From Rikenellaceae bacterium (GTDB taxonomy: Bacteria > Bacteroidota > Bacteroidia > Bacteroidales > Rikenellaceae): a stretch of DNA of 52,559 nucleotides. The notes under the pieces are model-generated. The model saw nothing but the letters and a program-made list of their open reading frames with translations, was not told where the DNA came from and did not search any database. A program made the position numbers and the translations under genes. The stretch is from positions 1 to 52,559 of the forward strand of contig JAFTYJ010000081.1 in assembly GCA_017464745.1 (NCBI GenBank). Direction: 5' to 3'. Of the stretch, positions 16,989 to 28,497 are shown piece by piece. Numbering within the stretch: position 1 is the first letter of the stretch; each line of letters opens with the position of its first letter.

Positions 16989-18054
16989 ATCGAAAATAGC
17001 GGTCGGGGAGGGTGGCGATGCGGCGTAGTTCGGCGGTCCAATCGGTCTTGCCGCGGCGAATTCCGAAACGGGCAACAACGGTGTCGGTTGTGCGATTGAT
17101 GTACAAAATCTGACCCATCAAGCCCTGCCCCATAAACTCCGTATCGGGCTCCAAAATGTACCATTGACAGTGGTAGGTTGCGCCCCCGCGGTCGGCACTT
17201 TCGTAGGGCGGGTTTACGCTATGTTGTACCCACTCGGCGGGTACAATTTGGCGACCTCGGAATTGTCCGCCGTCACGATAAATCATCCCCAATTTTATGA
17301 CCTCTTCGGGTGCTATCGAAAGTCCGCAAAAAGCCCTTGTGTTGGCGCATCTTCGTGAGTCGATGCTCCAAAATCCTTCGCTATGTGGCGCGGTCGGAAT
17401 CCAATAATTATCAATGAAATAGTCGGTTAGCGAATACCCCGTGGCGCTCTCTATTACCTCGGCCAAAAGTTGGGTCGAAAGGTTGGCATAGGAGTAGTCG
17501 CCGTGGGGTAAATTGTGGTGTGCGTGCGAGGTGGTGCGGTCGAGGTTGGGAGTGTAGTAAAGTCGCGCCGTAAGCCATCTGTTTTCGAACATTCCGACAC
17601 GCATATTCAGCAGGTCGCACACGCGAGCCGAATCGCCAAGAATTTCGGCACATTCGGGTAGATATTTTGCCACCGAATCCTCAATCGAAGTGATGAATCC
17701 CTGTGCAAGTGCAATGCCTGCCAACGCCCCGACGAATGACTTGCTGAGCGAGAAAAGGTCGGCGGGTCGGCCGAGCGCGCACTCCTCCGTAAAACGATGA
17801 TATACAATGCTGTCGCCGCGTGCTACGACAATTCCCGTAGTGTAGTGGTCGTCGAATAGCGAATCTATGGCGGGGCAGGCGTTGCAGACCTCGGGGCGGT
17901 GGATTTGGATGCAGGTGTCGGTGGCGGGAAGTACGACGTTGAGGAAAATCCGCGAGTCGTGAATGGTGGGCGACCCGAAGGTTGCCATTCGTGCGGCGGT
18001 GCAGGAGGTGAGTGAGAAGAGTAGGAGTACGGCAAAAATAGTTGTGTTTTTCAT
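16987..18054 (-). CDS. Serine hydrolase lipoprotein (beta-lactamase / class C PBP-like)
   Basis: I start at ATG 18052-18054, because MKNTTIFAVLLLFSLTSC is a lipoprotein signal with Cys18; the longer upstream frame adds 24 polar residues. The mature protein is a serine-active-site fold: FSLSKS with Ser102 and Lys105 (SxxK), SYAN with Tyr189 and Asn191 (YxN), and a GGATYHCQWY segment in place of the KTG box. These are features of the CubicO/EstB-like serine hydrolase group rather than true antibiotic-resistance beta-lactamases. Substrates may be peptidoglycan peptides or esters, which the sequence does not settle. Length is 355 residues. It is a single-gene unit convergent with the rlmD operon. 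Confidence 0.88.
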   Translation of the reverse strand: MKNTTIFAVLLLFSLTSCTAARMATFGSPTIHDSRIFLNVVLPATDTCIQIHRPEVCNACPAIDSLFDDHYTTGIVVARGDSIVYHRFTEECALGRPADLFSLSKSFVGALAGIALAQGFITSIEDSVAKYLPECAEILGDSARVCDLLNMRVGMFENRWLTARLYYTPNLDRTTSHAHHNLPHGDYSYANLSTQLLAEVIESATGYSLTDYFIDNYWIPTAPHSEGFWSIDSRRCANTRAFCGLSIAPEEVIKLGMIYRDGGQFRGRQIVPAEWVQHSVNPPYESADRGGATYHCQWYILEPDTEFMGQGLMGQILYINRTTDTVVARFGIRRGKTDWTAELRRIATLPDRYFR

Positions 18055-18205
18055 CGGCGTGTCGAGATGTTTTGTTGTGTGTATTTTTTTATCGGGAGAG
18101 GATGTTGCTTGCAAAAAATGTGACATTCGGCCTTCGAAAAACAGAACTTTTTGCGGGTCTATTAAATTTTAATTTAATAATCGCCGTTTTTATGCCAAAA
18201 ATTAT

Positions 18206-18213
18206 TACCTTTG
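18206..18213 (+). promoter_or_regulatory. -7 box upstream of ftsE
   Basis: TACCTTTG fits TAnnTTTG. It lies 115 nt upstream of the ftsE ATG, so the transcript would have a leader of roughly 105-110 nt, longer than at most promoters in this window. Confidence 0.6.
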
Positions 18214-18328
18214 TACGGTTAATATGCCTTCTTGTGCAGTGGCGGATAGTGTGCCGAGATCGGATGGGGAACGATGGCTGAATTTTGAAGCGCGGAGCAG
18301 TGAAGGTGCTAAACAAGGCAATTGAACA

Positions 18329-19072
18329 ATGAATCAAAAGGTTATAGAACTCAAAGGCGTGTCGATTTATCAACCGCAAGGCGCAGTGACGGTGCTCAAC
18401 TCGGGCAACTATCGTCGCTGTGGCGAGTTGGTGCTGTCGGATGTGAACCTTGAAGTGAGCCGCGGCGAGATGGTTTATTTCATCGGACGCGTGGGTAGCG
18501 GCAAGAGTTCGCTGTTGCGTACGCTCTACGCCGAGATGCCTTTGTTGGAGGGCGAAGGCTCGGTTGCGGGATTTGACCTGCGCACTATCCCTACGTGCAA
18601 AATCCCTATGCTGCGTCGTCGTTTGGGTATTGTGTTCCAGAACTACCGTCTGCTGACCGACCGTAATGTGTTTGAGAATCTGCACTTTGTGATGAAGGCT
18701 ACGGGATGGCAGCGTGAGGATGATATGCGTAAGCGTATCGACGAGGTGCTGACTATTACGGGACTCCAAAACAAGGCCTATAAAATGCCTTATGAGTTGT
18801 CGGGTGGTCAACAACAGAAACTCGCTATCGCGCGCGCACTAATCAACAACCCCGAAGTTATCTTGGCCGACGAGCCTACGGGTAACCTCGACCCTACGGC
18901 GGCCGACGAGATTATGAATCTGTTCCGCAGTATTGTCGAGAGTGGATGTGCCATTGTGATGTCGACCCACAATATTGCCAATATCGGCCAATTCCCCTCG
19001 CGCACGGTGCGCTTTGCGGGTGGCAGGGCCGAAGAGATAGATATTAATGCCATTTTGGCGATGAATCAATAG
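18329..19072 (+). CDS. ftsE: Cell division ATP-binding protein FtsE
   Basis: FtsE is the cytoplasmic ATPase partner of FtsX that controls septal peptidoglycan hydrolases. The 247-residue ABC domain has Walker A GRVGSGKSS (about 53-61), the FtsE/MacB-like Q-loop FQNYRLLTDRNVFEN, the signature ELSGGQQQKLAIARAL, Walker B ILADEPTGNLDP and the H-loop STHN. The N-terminal 40 residues include a YQPQGAVTVLNSGNYRRCGE insertion, as seen in Bacteroidetes FtsE. No ftsX is adjacent; gyrB follows 58 nt downstream. A LolD-like lipoprotein exporter ATPase is the main alternative, but the overall sequence fits FtsE better. Confidence 0.85.
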   Translation: MNQKVIELKGVSIYQPQGAVTVLNSGNYRRCGELVLSDVNLEVSRGEMVYFIGRVGSGKSSLLRTLYAEMPLLEGEGSVAGFDLRTIPTCKIPMLRRRLGIVFQNYRLLTDRNVFENLHFVMKATGWQREDDMRKRIDEVLTITGLQNKAYKMPYELSGGQQQKLAIARALINNPEVILADEPTGNLDPTAADEIMNLFRSIVESGCAIVMSTHNIANIGQFPSRTVRFAGGRAEEIDINAILAMNQ

Positions 19073-19130
19073 CGACCACGGGTTGCTCCCAAATTAGAAC
19101 AAACGAAAAATAAGATAAACAAACGCATAA

Positions 19131-21099
<1,969 letters not shown>

Positions 21100-21158
21100 C
21101 CATCCCCGGGTGCCAAACCAGGGGCCGGAACTAAGGAACTAGGACTAAACTAGGGTGA

Positions 21159-21245
21159 GAGCGAAACTAGGAGTGAGAGATAAATCTGGGGGTGAAACTA
21201 GGCGTGAGAGATAAACCTGGGAGCGAAACTAGGAGTGAGAGATAG
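21159..21245. repeat. 31-bp direct tandem repeat, 2.8 copies, in the gyrB-M60 gap
   Basis: Unit 1 is 21159-21189, unit 2 is 21190-21220 and a partial unit 3 is 21221-21245. Units share GAAACTAGG-GTGAGAGATA. More divergent CTAGG-containing stretches at 21127-21158 suggest older copies. The rest of the 325-nt gap has no open frame and no recognisable -7 box. Confidence 0.85.
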
Positions 21246-21345
21246 TGAGAGTAGGGCAGACTTGTGTCAGGGCTTATTGATAGAATGGGCTGAATTCGGG
21301 CAGTCGAACGCTGACCCGAAACAAAGAATTTAGTGGGCGAATGTT

Positions 21346-21362
21346 CCTATTATATAAATAGG
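21346..21362. repeat. Short palindrome upstream of the first M60 gene
   Basis: CCTATTATATAAATAGG is an inverted repeat with 6-bp arms and a 5-nt AT centre, 43 nt before the first M60 ATG. It could be an operator; nothing else in the leader looks like the usual TAnnTTTG promoter. Confidence 0.5.
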
Positions 21363-21405
21363 TATATGCCGCAAAATAGACTAAAACTGAACAACTAACT
21401 ATATT

Positions 21406-24400
21406 ATGAAACTATTTTTGAATTGTTCGAAAATGTTTTTTACCACACTGTTGTCATTGATGGCAATCTTGTGGTCGTGCGAAAAAACGCCCGTCGAGGG
21501 TGATGATTCCAAATACATCCAAATTGATGAAGATGTACTCTACTTCGATGCCGAAGCAATGAGCGAACCTGTTATGGTTAGCGTATTTGCAACCGACAAC
21601 GAGTGGCAGATTATGCAAGATGACGAGTCGAAATCGTGGTGCGAAATTACCACGGGAGTCGATGAGTATCAAGGCAAATCGTTGCTGGTTAAATTGTCGG
21701 CCAACGACACCGATGACCAACGTACCGCATCGCTCTCGCTTTACTACGAAACTTATACCCAAGGCCTGACTATTATTCAACTTGCCGCTGAGGATGCTGC
21801 CGCCACCACCATCACCTGCGACTCGCTTGTGGTTGTGTCGCGCAACTTGGGCGAGTTTACCCCCAAAGTTGAGGCTAATGGCATCTATGAGGTTACAACC
21901 GATGCCACTTGGCTGACCTACGACAATGGTGTGTTCTACTACGACGCCTACTATGGTGTGGAACCCCGTACTGCCGAGGTTGTGCTGCGTAGCGACTACG
22001 CCGAGGCCACTATGACCGTCAAACAGTTGGGCTCTGTTGAGGCCAAAATCGCAGCCGATAAATATACCGTAACCTATAAGGAGGGTAGCGTTACCATCCC
22101 CGTTGAGCGTTGGAATCCCGCCTCTGAGACCGAGGTTGTTGTGGAGTCGGAGTGGCTGACTTATGATGCCAGCAAATCGACTGCCGACAGCGTGGTGCTG
22201 AAATTCCCCGCTAATACTACCGAGGAGCAACGCGAGGCGCAGGTTACAATCAAAGTGGGTGTTACAACCCTCACCGCTACCGTGAGCCAACTCGTAGAGA
22301 CTGGCTATGAGGCAGTTGCCAACGACCAACAAAAGGATGACTTGGTGCTGGCAGTCGCAAAATCTACCGCTTCGTCGGTGTATGTCACCAGCCGTGGCGC
22401 AAGCCGTGCTCACGATGGTAACGACCTGTCGTGGTGGGGTACAAGTGTCAAAAACAATAACGACGAGAATTGGCTGACATATGAGTTTGCAGATGAGCAA
22501 ACTCTGACCCAAGTCGACTATATGCGCTATGCCCCTGCCGATAATATCAATTGGGGTAGTTGGGGCGAGATTGAGGTCTATATCACTCGCAACGGCGTTG
22601 ATGAGTTGCTGGGTAAATATGACTTCGGAAAGGTCAAAACCCCGTCGGTTGTCTATTTTGATGAGCCTCTGGCAGTTGAGGGCCTCGAAAAGATTACCGT
22701 CAAGATTCTGAGTGCTGTGCCTTTCAGCGAGAGTGTGACAAGCGTTGCGAGTGCCGGTGAGTTCGGTCTGTACCAATACAACCCCGACAACTTCCCCACA
22801 CTCGACTACTTTACTGACCTGTCGTGCTGGGAGTTGCGCCCCGAGGTTACTTGGGAGGATATTCAGGCTATCCGCGACCCGTTCTATCGCAATATGGCCG
22901 AGCAGATGTTCAATGGCGACTATAACCGCTTCCGCCGCCACCTGGCACAAGCATATCGCCACCCCGACGAGGATGCCAAAGTGTTCCAAAATAGTCCCAA
23001 AACTCTGTTGGACGGTGTTACGGGTATGTACGTTGCCGAAGTAGGTGACCCGCAATACATCTTCCTTGACGAGGACTATGGCCAAGACATCTTCTTGCGT
23101 ATTATCGACTGGGTGGGCGATGAAGGTATGGCCGGCCGTGTGTTGGAGCACGAGGGAGCGGTGAACTACCGCCTCAAAAAGGGTCGTAACGTGATTATCC
23201 CCAGCCTGCGAGGTCTGATGTATATCTTCTGGCATACAGAGGATTATGCAACCCTGCCCCGCATCCGAATCAACTTTGCAAACTCGGGTGTCAATGGCTA
23301 CTTCAATGCCGAGACCGACGCTCCCGAGGACTTCTATCCGACTATGATGCAGGCAGGTCTGTCGCCCGAGCCTCACTTCGATATTATCACCGACAACGTG
23401 ATAATGAACTTTACGAAGGCTACTCTGCGCGAGTTCTCGTTCCAAAAGAACCCCGACCTTTATAAACGCGCAATGCGTACCATTATGATTTTTGATACCG
23501 TAACCCGTATCCAACAAATCATTCAAGGTTTTGATAAGTATGCTGCGTTGGGCCGCGAGCGTGTGTATCACAACCGTGCTCCGTTCTATGCCGCCTATGG
23601 CGACTGCTTCGGAGGTGCAGGTGCCTACGCTACGGTGTATGGTAACCGCAATATGGCTCACGATATTCTCGACCCCGACCATATGTGGCCCGAGAACTTC
23701 GACCCCGCCAAACTCGATAACGGCAAGGTAGGTCACTGCTGGGGCTTGGCTCACGAACTTGGCCACAATAACCAAACCAACCACTTCGGCTGGCGCGGCT
23801 TGGGCGAGGTGTCGAACAACCTTATGGGCGCTATTACCCAAACCACCTTCTTTGGCGAGGGTAACACCACAATGCGTTTCAACAACCACTTCAACCGCTG
23901 TATGGCCGATATGGTGACCCGTTGGGTTGTGGACCCCGATGGCACAGAGCGTCACCTGACCTATTGCGAGAGTGTCAATACTCCCCAATATGGTGTCAGC
24001 CGCACCACTTCGGACCCCAACCACCAACCTATGGTTGACCCGACCACACAGTTGATGCCCTTCTGGCAGTTGTACCTCTACTACCACCGCGCGTTGGAGA
24101 AGACAGACTTCTATCCCGACTTCTATGAGTTGTGCCGTTTGGACCGCCCCATCAAGTTTAGGGATTGGTTCCTCAGCGGAGGTATGGAGTCGAGTGCCGA
24201 CCAAGAGTATGCAATGTATGAGTTTATGGTTAAAGCCTCGACGGCCGCCGGCGAGGACCTGAGCGGTTTCTGTAACGATTGGCACCTGCCCGGTATCAAC
24301 AACCGTATGCTCTGCTCGCACTACGGCCAAAGTGTTATCACCACTACCCAAGAGGAGATTGACAAACGTGTGGCCGTATGTAGCAAATTCCCCAAACCCG

Positions 24401-24813
24401 AGATGAACCCGTTGTATATCAACGACCTGAATATCGACCTGTATCGTCAACGTACCAAACTTTCGGCAGGTAGTTACAGTGTTTCGGAGGATGGCGTTTA
24501 TACGATGAACGGCGATTGGTCGGGTGTTGCGGCTTGGGCTCTTGTTGACCCCGAAACCGAGCGTGTGATGGGTATCTATCAGGGTGCAGATTCTCAAATC
24601 AAGTATCGCTACTACACCTCGATTTATGAGGCTTTTGACCCCGAGAAACACGGCTACCGTGGCGAAGGTTGCCCCGAGGATTCGCCCTATTTGACCCACA
24701 ACAACGGCTACCAACGCTTTATGTTGATTGGCCCGGGTGTTATCCGCACCGACTTGAAACTCTATGGTGTGGACGTGTGGGGCCAGTATCACGAGGGTAC
24801 CCGCGTAGAGTAA
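21406..24813 (+). CDS. M60-family metallopeptidase lipoprotein 1 (BACON x3, F5/8C-like)
   Basis: A 1135-residue surface-type lipoprotein, first of seven. It starts with a lipoprotein signal ending ILWSC (Cys25) and an acidic tether EKTPVEGDDSK. Three BACON-like Ig domains follow (about 38-125, 126-212, 213-300; each ends in a TVxQL-type strand), then an F5/8 type C / CBM32-like domain (about 305-455), a linker domain (465-650), the M60 catalytic domain (about 650-990) and a beta-rich C-terminal domain. The zinc site is HELGH (His783, Glu784, His787) and, 14 residues on, Glu801 in GEVSNN, i.e. HExxH-x13-E. M60 enzymes of gut bacteria cut O-glycosylated mucin-type proteins; that activity is inferred here. 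Confidence 0.93.
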   Translation: MKLFLNCSKMFFTTLLSLMAILWSCEKTPVEGDDSKYIQIDEDVLYFDAEAMSEPVMVSVFATDNEWQIMQDDESKSWCEITTGVDEYQGKSLLVKLSANDTDDQRTASLSLYYETYTQGLTIIQLAAEDAAATTITCDSLVVVSRNLGEFTPKVEANGIYEVTTDATWLTYDNGVFYYDAYYGVEPRTAEVVLRSDYAEATMTVKQLGSVEAKIAADKYTVTYKEGSVTIPVERWNPASETEVVVESEWLTYDASKSTADSVVLKFPANTTEEQREAQVTIKVGVTTLTATVSQLVETGYEAVANDQQKDDLVLAVAKSTASSVYVTSRGASRAHDGNDLSWWGTSVKNNNDENWLTYEFADEQTLTQVDYMRYAPADNINWGSWGEIEVYITRNGVDELLGKYDFGKVKTPSVVYFDEPLAVEGLEKITVKILSAVPFSESVTSVASAGEFGLYQYNPDNFPTLDYFTDLSCWELRPEVTWEDIQAIRDPFYRNMAEQMFNGDYNRFRRHLAQAYRHPDEDAKVFQNSPKTLLDGVTGMYVAEVGDPQYIFLDEDYGQDIFLRIIDWVGDEGMAGRVLEHEGAVNYRLKKGRNVIIPSLRGLMYIFWHTEDYATLPRIRINFANSGVNGYFNAETDAPEDFYPTMMQAGLSPEPHFDIITDNVIMNFTKATLREFSFQKNPDLYKRAMRTIMIFDTVTRIQQIIQGFDKYAALGRERVYHNRAPFYAAYGDCFGGAGAYATVYGNRNMAHDILDPDHMWPENFDPAKLDNGKVGHCWGLAHELGHNNQTNHFGWRGLGEVSNNLMGAITQTTFFGEGNTTMRFNNHFNRCMADMVTRWVVDPDGTERHLTYCESVNTPQYGVSRTTSDPNHQPMVDPTTQLMPFWQLYLYYHRALEKTDFYPDFYELCRLDRPIKFRDWFLSGGMESSADQEYAMYEFMVKASTAAGEDLSGFCNDWHLPGINNRMLCSHYGQSVITTTQEEIDKRVAVCSKFPKPEMNPLYINDLNIDLYRQRTKLSAGSYSVSEDGVYTMNGDWSGVAAWALVDPETERVMGIYQGADSQIKYRYYTSIYEAFDPEKHGYRGEGCPEDSPYLTHNNGYQRFMLIGPGVIRTDLKLYGVDVWGQYHEGTRVE

Positions 24814-24821
24814 ATACCAAT

Positions 24822-24853
24822 GTGTGGGGTGGGGGCGAAACCCTGTCCCACAC
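24822..24853 (+). other. Intergenic hairpin, M60-1/M60-2
   Basis: GTGTGGG (24822-24828) pairs with CCCACAC (24847-24853) around an inner GGG/CCC stem with a GCGAAA-type loop. No T tract follows, so it is unlikely to stop transcription fully. Confidence 0.65.
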
Positions 24854-24897
24854 CTAATAATATATATACGAACAAATAACTTAATAATACTAATACT

Positions 24898-27800
24898 ATG
24901 ATGAAATTTCTTCACAATCTGAAACACGCGGCCTTGATGGCATTTGCTGTTGTGGTTGCCGTTTCGTGTACCAAACCGGGACCCGAACCGGATGATGACT
25001 CTAAATTGCTGATGCTCGACCAAACTGAGATTTATATCCCGGGCGAAGGTCTTGCCGAGGCACAAGTCATCACTGTGCTTGCTACCGATAATGAGTGGCA
25101 GTTCCAAACCGATGAGTCGGCTACCTGGCTGACTGTTAGTGCAGTTACTGATGCTGAGGGCGCAAAGGCTCTGGCTATCACCGCCGAGGCTAACCCCTCG
25201 GAGGAGGAGCGCCAAACCGAGATTAGCCTCTATTACGAGAGTGTAAGTATCTCGCTTACCGTTATCCAAGTGGGTAAGGGCGAAACAGCCGCCACCACCA
25301 TTACCTGCGAGGAGCGAATTGTGGTGACCAAATCGTTTGGCGAATACACTCCTGAAATTAATGCAGACGGCGCCTTTGAGGTTGTTATACCCAAGGAGGC
25401 TTCGTGGCTTTCGTGGGAGAATGGTAAGTTCTTCTATGATGCTCACTATGATGAGCAACCCCGTATCGTTGAGGTAACGCTGCGTAGTGAGTTTACCGAG
25501 ACTACTCTGACCTTTGTTCAAGTTGGTTCGTTGGAGTTCTCGCTCGACAAAACCGCTTATACTCTGCCCCACAAAGCAGGTACCTTGCGTATCCCTCTGA
25601 GCACTTGGCTGAATGAGGTTTGCGCTGTTCAAATTGACGTTGATTGGCTTCGCGTGAATACTGAGGCTACCGTTAAGGATACCGTAGTTCTGGTGTTCGA
25701 CGAGAACGTAGAGTCGGAACCCCGTAACACCGATATTGTGTTGAGCGCAGGTTCGACCAAAGTGTCGGTTGCTATCGACCAAATCGGCGCCAAAGAGTAC
25801 GACGCTATCGTGAGCGACAAACAACAAGCCGACCTGATTCTGAAAGTTGCCAAATCCGAGGCTTCGTCGCAATTCTCGAACAGCCGTGGCGCAATGAAAG
25901 CTGCCTACGACGGCAACGACCTGTCGTATTGGTCTACTACTGCCAAAAACCAAGATGGCACCGTGTTTATCACCTTTGAGTTTGCTGAGGAGCAGGAGAT
26001 GACCCAAGTCGACTACTTCCGCTACTGCCCCGCCCGCGGTATTTCGTGGGGTAACTGGGGTAAAGTCGAGGTGTGGCTTCAATATGAGGGCGAGAGCGAA
26101 GAGACCCTCTTTGCAACCTACGACTTCGAGATGGCCGACACTCCCCGTACCATTGAGTTCGAAGAGCCTCTGGCTGCCAATATCCGCAAGGCGACCTTCA
26201 AGATTCTGACAGCCAAACCGTTCAACGAAACCACCACCAATGTGGCTTCGGCTGCCGGTATCGAGTTCTGCCAATACAATCCCGACAACTTCCCCGTTAG
26301 AGAGTACTTTACCGACGCTTCGTGCTCGGTGTTGAAGGATGACGTAACCTATGACGATATTCTTGCAATCCGCGACCCGTTCTATCGCTCGATGGCCGAA
26401 CAAATCTACAATGGCGATTGGAACCGCTTCCGCGTGTGCGAGGTTAAGGCTTATCCCCACCCCGATGTGGATGCCAAAATCTTCTTCACCCCTCCCCACA
26501 CCCTGCTCGATAACGTTACGGGTATGTATGTTGCCGAGGTTGGTGACCCTATCTATCTGTTCGTTGAGGAGGACTTTGGTCAAGAGATGTACCTGCGTGT
26601 GTGCGATATGGTAGGCGACGAGGGTCTTGCCGAGCGTGTTGTGGGCCGTTGCGAATCAGACTACCGCATCTACAAGGGCAAAAACGTGATTATTCCTCAA
26701 TACCGTGGTCTGATGTACATCATCTGGCACACTCCCGATTACGCCAAATTCCCGCCCATCAAGATTAACTTCGCTACGGGCCACGTCAATGGATTCTTCT
26801 ATCTGGACCGCGATAAACCCGAGGACTTCTATCGCCTGCTGCGTATGGGCGGTAATACCGAGCCTCACTTCGATATGCTCTCGGATAAAGTTATTATGAA
26901 CTTCCCCAAAGAGACTATCTATAACCGTACCTTGCGTCGTAATGGCGAGAACTCGGCCGATGGTGCCCGCCTGGTGGCAATCTTTGATAGTATTGTGCGT
27001 CAACAAGAACGTTGGCAAGGTCACGACAAGTATAGTAAAGTGTACGCTGATGTGGTTAAAGACGACCCGACCAAATCTCGCGGACACCGCAACCGTGCAC
27101 CCTTCTTCACCCTGTATGGCAATGCCGTTGCAGGTTCGGGCTGGTATCGTACCGGTTATGGTATCAACTCGATTCTCCAAGACGTAACCGACCCCATCAA
27201 GATGTGGAATGAGAATACCACTCTACTCGGAGGCTCGGGCACTACCGATGCCGATGCACGCGATTTGGGCCCCGACGTTGCCGCTAACAACACTATCGGT
27301 ACTATCTGGGGTGTGGCTCACGAGATTGGCCACTCGAACCAATGTCGTCCGTTTGCTTGGCGTGGTCTTACGGAGGTTACCAACAACCTTATGTGCGTGG
27401 GTACCCAGGCCGCTCTGTTCGGCGAGGGTCACACCACCCTGCACTACAAAATGAAGTATAACGAGGCTTGGCGCGATATAGGTCACCGCTACATCACCGA
27501 CTTCGATGCAAGTGGCAATGAGGTGGAGCGTCGTATGACCCTTGCCGAGGCTGCTAATACCCCCGCCGCAGGTAGTTCGGGCGGTATTGACCCCGCAGCA
27601 ACGCTGGTTCCCTTCTGGCAGTTGTTCTTGTACTACCACTATGCAATGGGTAACACGGACTTCTACCCCGACTTCTTTGAGCAATGTCGTCTGCGTGGCG
27701 ATATTCTGTTCGACCACGGCTGGGACTTCCGCGGTTGGAGTGGTAATCGCGAACTGTTCGACAAGTCGAATAACGAGCAATCGTGGGCTATGACCGACTA

Positions 27801-28386
27801 TATGATTAAGATTTCGATTGCCGCAGGCGAAGACCTGAGTGATTGGTCACAACACTGGGGTATCCCCGGCGTGAATGAGAACCTGCGTGTGTCGGTTTAT
27901 GGCCAAAACATTATCAACACCTCGCAAGAGATGATTGACAAAGCCGTTGCCGAGTGCCGCAAGTTCCCCAAACCGCGCCTCAATCCGTTCTACATCTGCG
28001 ACTCGAACCTGGATTTGTATCGTAATCCCAAAACTATCGTTCAAGGTTCGCACACCGTTGAGAACAAGAATGGCGCAGTGCGCGTGACCGTCGATGGCTG
28101 GCAAAACGTTGCCGCTTGGGTTCTGTATGACCCCGTTAAGAAACGCGACGTAGCCTGCTATGAGGGTCGTTTCACCTCGTTCAGTTATAAGGAGTACACC
28201 TGCAAGTACATCCTGCTGCCCGATGGCGCAACCAACCCCGAGGGTACCCGCTACCAATATTGTAAAGATGGTTATGGACGTTCGACCGAGAATGTAGGCC
28301 CGACCTTCCGCAATGACCTGCTCCTGTACGCTATCCACCCCGATGGTAGCCGCGTACCGAGCCTGTCGAACCCCACCCAAGACTAA
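24898..28386 (+). CDS. M60-family metallopeptidase lipoprotein 2 (BACON x3, F5/8C-like)
   Basis: A 1162-residue paralogue of the preceding protein. The signal ends VAVSC (Cys24) and is followed by TKPGPEPDDDSK, an acidic stretch of the kind linked to surface export. Three BACON-like domains run to about residue 300, then an F5/8C-like domain with YDGNDLSYWST (about 300-460), the linker domain, and the M60 core. The active site is HEIGH (His808, Glu809, His812) with the third zinc ligand Glu826 in TEVTNN (x13 spacing). It differs from protein 1 by a roughly 15-residue insertion before the RGHRNRAPFF segment. The ATG lies 84 nt after the previous stop; the leader is A/T-rich and has no TAnnTTTG box. 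Confidence 0.93.
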   Translation: MMKFLHNLKHAALMAFAVVVAVSCTKPGPEPDDDSKLLMLDQTEIYIPGEGLAEAQVITVLATDNEWQFQTDESATWLTVSAVTDAEGAKALAITAEANPSEEERQTEISLYYESVSISLTVIQVGKGETAATTITCEERIVVTKSFGEYTPEINADGAFEVVIPKEASWLSWENGKFFYDAHYDEQPRIVEVTLRSEFTETTLTFVQVGSLEFSLDKTAYTLPHKAGTLRIPLSTWLNEVCAVQIDVDWLRVNTEATVKDTVVLVFDENVESEPRNTDIVLSAGSTKVSVAIDQIGAKEYDAIVSDKQQADLILKVAKSEASSQFSNSRGAMKAAYDGNDLSYWSTTAKNQDGTVFITFEFAEEQEMTQVDYFRYCPARGISWGNWGKVEVWLQYEGESEETLFATYDFEMADTPRTIEFEEPLAANIRKATFKILTAKPFNETTTNVASAAGIEFCQYNPDNFPVREYFTDASCSVLKDDVTYDDILAIRDPFYRSMAEQIYNGDWNRFRVCEVKAYPHPDVDAKIFFTPPHTLLDNVTGMYVAEVGDPIYLFVEEDFGQEMYLRVCDMVGDEGLAERVVGRCESDYRIYKGKNVIIPQYRGLMYIIWHTPDYAKFPPIKINFATGHVNGFFYLDRDKPEDFYRLLRMGGNTEPHFDMLSDKVIMNFPKETIYNRTLRRNGENSADGARLVAIFDSIVRQQERWQGHDKYSKVYADVVKDDPTKSRGHRNRAPFFTLYGNAVAGSGWYRTGYGINSILQDVTDPIKMWNENTTLLGGSGTTDADARDLGPDVAANNTIGTIWGVAHEIGHSNQCRPFAWRGLTEVTNNLMCVGTQAALFGEGHTTLHYKMKYNEAWRDIGHRYITDFDASGNEVERRMTLAEAANTPAAGSSGGIDPAATLVPFWQLFLYYHYAMGNTDFYPDFFEQCRLRGDILFDHGWDFRGWSGNRELFDKSNNEQSWAMTDYMIKISIAAGEDLSDWSQHWGIPGVNENLRVSVYGQNIINTSQEMIDKAVAECRKFPKPRLNPFYICDSNLDLYRNPKTIVQGSHTVENKNGAVRVTVDGWQNVAAWVLYDPVKKRDVACYEGRFTSFSYKEYTCKYILLPDGATNPEGTRYQYCKDGYGRSTENVGPTFRNDLLLYAIHPDGSRVPSLSNPTQD

Positions 28387-28403
28387 AACCTATGCATAAC
28401 TGC

Positions 28404-28435
28404 CGCCCGCAAGTGATTTTTGTCGCTTGTGGGCG
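28404..28435 (+). other. Intergenic hairpin, M60-2/M60-3
   Basis: A 13-bp stem (28404-28416 with 28423-28435, two G-T wobbles) and a 6-nt T-rich loop. It is very stable but followed by GCGGTGGTGC rather than T residues. Confidence 0.75.
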
Positions 28436-28497
28436 CGGTGGTGCCAAGAGATGAGTAAATACACAAACTAAAATATTAACAAAAAAACACAAACAAC

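Noticed and set aside
16987-18054. Serine hydrolase considered as an antibiotic-resistance beta-lactamase
   Set aside because: It has SxxK and YxN but no KTG box and is a lipoprotein of the general class C PBP-like/esterase type, so resistance is not supported.
21159-21245. 31-bp repeats considered as a CRISPR array
   Set aside because: The units abut directly with no spacers, and no cas genes are present.
21346-21362. Palindrome considered as an invertible-promoter recombination site
   Set aside because: Invertible promoters need two separated inverted repeats around a promoter; only one short palindrome exists here and no recombinase is adjacent.
21454-26583. A 1709-codon open frame antisense to the first two M60 genes, and similar long antisense frames under other M60 genes and the OPT gene
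   Set aside because: These arise because the true genes rarely use TTA, CTA and TCA codons, which leaves the opposite strand stop-free. The antisense translations have no domain or signal pattern, while the sense frames do.
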